From Plecoglossus altivelis (Eukaryota; Chordata; Actinopteri; Osmeriformes; Plecoglossidae): a DNA stretch of 64,000 bases. The notes beneath the pieces are model-generated. The model did not search any database. It had not been told where the DNA came from and saw only the letters and a list, made by a program, of their open reading frames with translations. The DNA lies in NCBI GenBank assembly GCA_036571765.1, contig BROE01000001.1, positions 13,203,978 to 13,267,977 on the forward strand, given 5' to 3'. Both the position numbers and the translations under genes were made by a program. Position 1 is the first letter of the stretch; each line of letters starts with the position of its first letter. Positions 63,132 to 64,000 of this stretch are shown here, piece by piece.

Positions 63132-63260
63132 ATGGCGGAGGTACCGGCGGAGTGCACCATCAAAGTGATGTGCCGTTTCAGGCCCCTGAACAGTTCAGAG
63201 GTGACAAGAGGGGATAAATATATCCCAAAGTTTCAAGGGGACGACAATGTTGTCATCGGG
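63132..63260 (+). CDS. kif5b: Kinesin-1 heavy chain, first coding exon
   Basis: Forty-three codons beginning MAEVPAECTIKVMCRFRPLN, then SSEVTRGDKYIPKFQGDDN and VVIG. This is the first beta strand and following loop of the kinesin motor domain, in the form typical of KIF5 proteins; the P-loop exon lies beyond the window. KIF5B moves cargo toward microtubule plus ends. The KIF5B name rests on sequence plus its position next to EPC1; KIF5A or KIF5C are less likely. Donor ggg/gtgagt, phase 0. The ATG is the first in the leader-proximal sequence and has a purine at -3. Confidence 0.93.
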
Positions 63261-64000
63261 GTGAGTAATTTTGTTTAAAATATGCAAGTTCGGGCAAATG
63301 CCCTCTGTGATCGTTTACGCTGCGCCATTTCATTTGAGGTTTGAGGTAACCTGCCAACCGAGCTTGCTAGCTTGCTAGCTAGTAGCTAACGTCAGCTAAC
63401 ACTGACCTGTCCACACATTACAAGCCAGCTCTCTGTGTTGACCCATATCACCGCTCTACCGGGGATCGCTAACAAAATTACTAGCTGGTAGCTTTCAACA
63501 GCACTTCAATGGGGACAGCTAACAATGAGAGCTAGCTTTCATTGATCACTATTTCACATATACGGACGCAATCTGTAAATACCGACAACAAATCGTAATA
63601 TCTCGTCGATTTAGCAAGATGGCTAGCGATAAGTCTAGCTAACTAGCTAGATATACCAGCTAGCTAGAGCCAAATAAGTCCTATGCTGTGCTGTCATTTG
63701 CTAGCTAGCTACTAGTTAAGCTTGCTAAGGCGTCACGACATACAGTTTGTACATTATTAGTGAGCATCTGGCTAGGTTACCCAAATGCACAAGACAACCC
63801 TAAATTATCAGTCACCGTGTAGCAGTAAGGCGTATATCGCTGATGATCTGCCAATCTGAATTAATGGCAATTTATGTCACACTTTCCAACAAAACATCAC
63901 CAAAGAGCCAAATGGAAATTAACTTGTAAAAAGCTCGGTTTTAACCAGCGGACTAAGCATAGGAAGGTATATAATAATCGGACATGGAAATGACACCCAC
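63261..64000. other. KIF5B intron 1, start
   Basis: Unique AT-rich intron with many gctagctag patches (63365-63400, 63630-63720). No exon recognised. Confidence 0.7.

Overview
The window is vertebrate nuclear DNA, almost certainly from a teleost fish. It holds interrupted genes with GT-AG introns, proteins close to their vertebrate orthologues, very dense (CA)n, (CT)n and minisatellite DNA, and short palindromic transposon-like elements. Four genes lie head to tail on the + strand in the order NRP1, ITGB1, EPC1, KIF5B. This is the order and orientation I recall (from memory) for the KIF5B-EPC1-ITGB1-NRP1 block of human 10p11. No credible gene was found on the - strand.

Layout. 1387-11861: 3' half of neuropilin-1, from inside the b1 domain to the stop, followed by a 3'UTR of about 2.5 kb. 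14.4-24.07 kb: mostly repeat DNA, with a possible upstream promoter and non-coding first exon of ITGB1 near 18.2 kb. 24068-34448: all coding exons of integrin beta-1 (798 codons when spliced), including a beta-1D-type alternative tail exon at 33458-33526 besides the usual beta-1A tail. 35.6-38.8 kb: intergenic. 39212-55885: enhancer of polycomb homolog 1 (EPC1). Three of its exons (about 45131-45312, 49938-50081 and the 5' end of 53372-53658) are recognisable only in frame-broken form, most simply because the assembly is unpolished there. 57.3-62.8 kb: intergenic repeats. 63132-63260: first coding exon of kinesin-1 heavy chain KIF5B.

Roles. NRP1 (semaphorin/VEGF co-receptor) and ITGB1 (beta subunit of matrix-binding integrins) are surface receptors of migrating and vascular cells. 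EPC1 is a scaffold of the NuA4/TIP60 acetyltransferase. KIF5B is the conventional kinesin motor. They form a conserved linkage block, not an operon or known pathway cluster.

The most notable observations are: a tandem 1.66-kb duplication carrying an in-frame (phase 1-1) NRP1 linker exon; the beta-1D exon, whose pyrimidine tract is made of a minisatellite; minisatellites that begin within a few bases of splice sites in all three large genes, some copying splice signals; a Glu-rich expansion in the NRP1 MAM domain; and the three damaged EPC1 exons. Several of these may be assembly effects, and I say so where it applies. Exon borders were set by eye from homology, GT/AG signals and phase agreement. 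Homology statements rest on recall of vertebrate family members, not on a search.
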